A stretch of 7,056 nucleotides of DNA from the NCBI GenBank assembly GCA_902761395.1, contig CACWKJ010000152.1:1-7056 (forward strand), read 5' to 3'. Origin of the DNA: an uncultured Elusimicrobium sp. GTDB lineage: Bacteria > Elusimicrobiota > Endomicrobiia > Endomicrobiales > Endomicrobiaceae. The notes beneath the pieces are model-generated. The model had not been told where the DNA came from, searched no databases, and worked only from the letters and a program-made list of their open reading frames with translations. The translations under genes and the position numbers were made by a program. Position 1 is the first letter of the stretch, and each line of letters opens with the position of its first letter. This document shows positions 6,450-7,056 of the stretch, in pieces.

Positions 6450-6830
6450 TTATTTTTTCTGTTCTGCGTTTTTGTTTGCTTGAGCTTGAGCTTTTTCTTT
6501 TACACTATCCGGAATATTTACTTTCGGAGTTTGTACTTTAGAAGTAACAGGAGGTCTTTTTATATTCGGAACAGGTGGTCTTTGCATGTTCGGAAGATTA
6601 TTTGTTCTTGGAAGACTCTTTATCGCTTTCATTTGTGCGGGAGTGGGGATTCTGGGTAAGCTGCCGGGATTAAATGGTCTATTTATTGCAGAGCTCGATA
6701 CTTTTACCAATGATTTACTGCCTGCATAATAACCTATAAAGAAACATACTAAAGAACAAATGATGACAACTAGTATGCCTTTTACACAACATTTTTTTGT
6801 CTTACACTCTTTTTGTGCTTGTTCTTCCAT
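6450..6830 (-). CDS. Small single-pass membrane protein with proline-rich tail, unknown function
   Basis: I do not recognise this 126-residue protein. The N-terminal 16 residues are cytoplasmic-type (basic, with C9, C14, C15). A single membrane segment follows at about 17-36 and contains C25 and C29. The basic residues before the segment predict that the C-terminus lies outside the cytoplasm. Residues 50-110 are rich in proline and lysine/arginine, with two adjacent copies of an 8-residue unit (PNMQRPPV 80-87, PNIKRPPV 88-95). The tail (about 109-126) is charged and rich in Ala, Gln and Lys. There is no lipobox and no known enzymatic motif. The start is well supported: AAAGGAG lies 5 nt upstream and a promoter sits further up. 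The gene converges on the efflux operon and shares its terminator, which does not imply a common function. A periplasm-spanning or wall-contacting role is conceivable from composition only. Confidence 0.8.
   Translation of the reverse strand: MEEQAQKECKTKKCCVKGILVVIICSLVCFFIGYYAGSKSLVKVSSSAINRPFNPGSLPRIPTPAQMKAIKSLPRTNNLPNMQRPPVPNIKRPPVTSKVQTPKVNIPDSVKEKAQAQANKNAEQKK
6546..6593 (-). repeat. 24-nt tandem duplication inside the proline-rich gene
   Basis: Two adjacent 24-nt units (6546-6569 and 6570-6593) are identical at 20 of 24 positions. Each encodes an 8-residue unit of pattern PN-[MI]-[QK]-RPPV in the minus-strand protein. Two of the four differences change residues (Q/K and M/I), so the duplication is not fresh. 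Confidence 0.7.
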
Positions 6831-6868
6831 AAAAACTCCTTTAAGCTTATATACATTACATTTTTAAT

Positions 6869-6897
6869 ATTATAAAATTTGTTGTTTTAAAAATCAA
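6869..6897 (-). promoter_or_regulatory. Promoter of the proline-rich membrane protein gene
   Basis: Read on the minus strand: -35 TTGATT (6897-6892), a 17-nt spacer, and a perfect -10 TATAAT (6874-6869). The start codon lies 38 nt beyond the -10 box, with AAAGGAG at 6842-6836 in between. The region is so AT-rich that chance matches occur, but spacing and position are ideal. Confidence 0.65.
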
Positions 6898-6922
6898 CCT
6901 TTTTATTAAATAAATTTTGTTG

Positions 6923-6951
6923 TTGATAAAAAATGGCACTTTTTGTAAAAT
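6923..6951 (+). promoter_or_regulatory. Promoter of the tRNA-Gln gene
   Basis: -35 TTGATA (6923-6928), 17-nt spacer, -10 TAAAAT (6946-6951). Transcription would start near 6957-6959, about 8-10 nt before the mature tRNA 5' end. It diverges from the minus-strand promoter at 6869-6897, with 25 nt between the two -35 elements. Confidence 0.6.
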
Positions 6952-6966
6952 ATATGAAAAGAGATT

Positions 6967-7039
6967 TGCCCGATGGTGTAATTGGTAACACATCTGTCTC
7001 TGGAACAGAATAGTCCTGGTTCGAGCCCAGGTCGGGCAG
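6967..7039 (+). tRNA. tRNA-Gln (anticodon CUG)
   Basis: Complete 73-nt cloverleaf decoding CAG. The acceptor stem is TGCCCGA (6967-6973) with TCGGGCA (7032-7038). The D-stem is GTGT/ACAC (6976-6979 with 6988-6991). The anticodon stem is TCTGT/ACAGA (6993-6997 with 7005-7009) around loop CTCTGGA, with CTG at 7000-7002. The variable loop has 5 nt, and the T-arm is CCTGG/CCAGG with loop TTCGAGC. The weak first pair U1-A72 and discriminator G73 (7039) are the identity features of tRNA-Gln. CCA is not encoded (TTT follows), so it must be added by CCA-adding enzyme. The downstream sequence 7040-7056 starts with T5 and is too short to interpret. Confidence 0.95.
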
Positions 7040-7056
7040 TTTTTGCTCTAGTCTGT

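Noticed and set aside
6405..6659. 84-codon plus-strand frame after the pump
   Set aside because: It starts inside the terminator hairpin and runs antisense to the proline-rich membrane protein gene, which has a convincing start and promoter. The composition is Phe/Arg/Ser-rich shadow sequence.
6740..6780. Lipobox in the small minus-strand protein (C25 or C29)
   Set aside because: Residues before each cysteine (V-I-I and S-L-V) lack the small residue at -1, and the hydrophobic stretch continues past both cysteines as in a transmembrane anchor.
6881..6898. Imperfect dyad GTTG...CAAC between the -35 and -10 of the minus-strand promoter
   Set aside because: Only 7 of 9 pairs match and most are A-T in a very AT-rich stretch, so it is not distinguishable from chance.

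Overview
This AT-rich window (roughly one third G+C by eye) comes from a diderm bacterium. It encodes a TolC-type outer-membrane channel, a periplasmic adaptor and an RND inner-membrane pump, which only make sense with two membranes. The two-cluster ferredoxin-type protein at the left edge fits an anaerobic lifestyle but does not prove it. The sequence alone does not settle the phylum. The tRNA-Gln has a D-arm unlike the proteobacterial form I know, and the adaptor lacks a hairpin, as does BesA of the spirochaete Borrelia. Both are weak hints only.

Layout from left to right: (1) the 3' end of a 4Fe-4S dicluster protein that runs off the left edge; (2) a 179-base intergenic stretch with a REP-like palindrome, then a near-consensus sigma-70 promoter whose start region carries a perfect TACCG-TT-CGGTA operator-like palindrome; (3) a four-gene, same-strand unit at 430-6373: TetR/AcrR regulator, TolC-like outer-membrane factor, membrane fusion protein (adaptor) and RND pump. 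The genes are separated by 28 nt, an 8-nt overlap and 10 nt, so they look like one operon that is probably autorepressed by the TetR protein; (4) a strong hairpin terminator that works in both directions; (5) on the minus strand, a small single-pass membrane protein with a proline-rich tail and its own promoter; (6) a divergent, very AT-rich spacer and a tRNA-Gln(CUG) with its own promoter at the right edge.

The operon should encode a complete tripartite efflux pump under substrate-responsive repression, but two of its genes look damaged. The adaptor reading frame breaks at a T6 run near 3048-3053, and the conserved G-L-x-PGM segment that normally follows is missing. The pump reads through in frame but lacks about 30 residues relative to AcrB, between TM10 and the middle of TM11. 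That stretch holds the positions of the AcrB proton-relay residues R971 and T978. Regulator and outer-membrane factor look intact. Either this is a recently decaying efflux operon, or the assembly lost short segments in two places; reads across 3040-3070 and 6125-6150 would decide. Independently of the lesions, the adaptor has no alpha-helical hairpin between its two lipoyl half-motifs, which is an atypical architecture.
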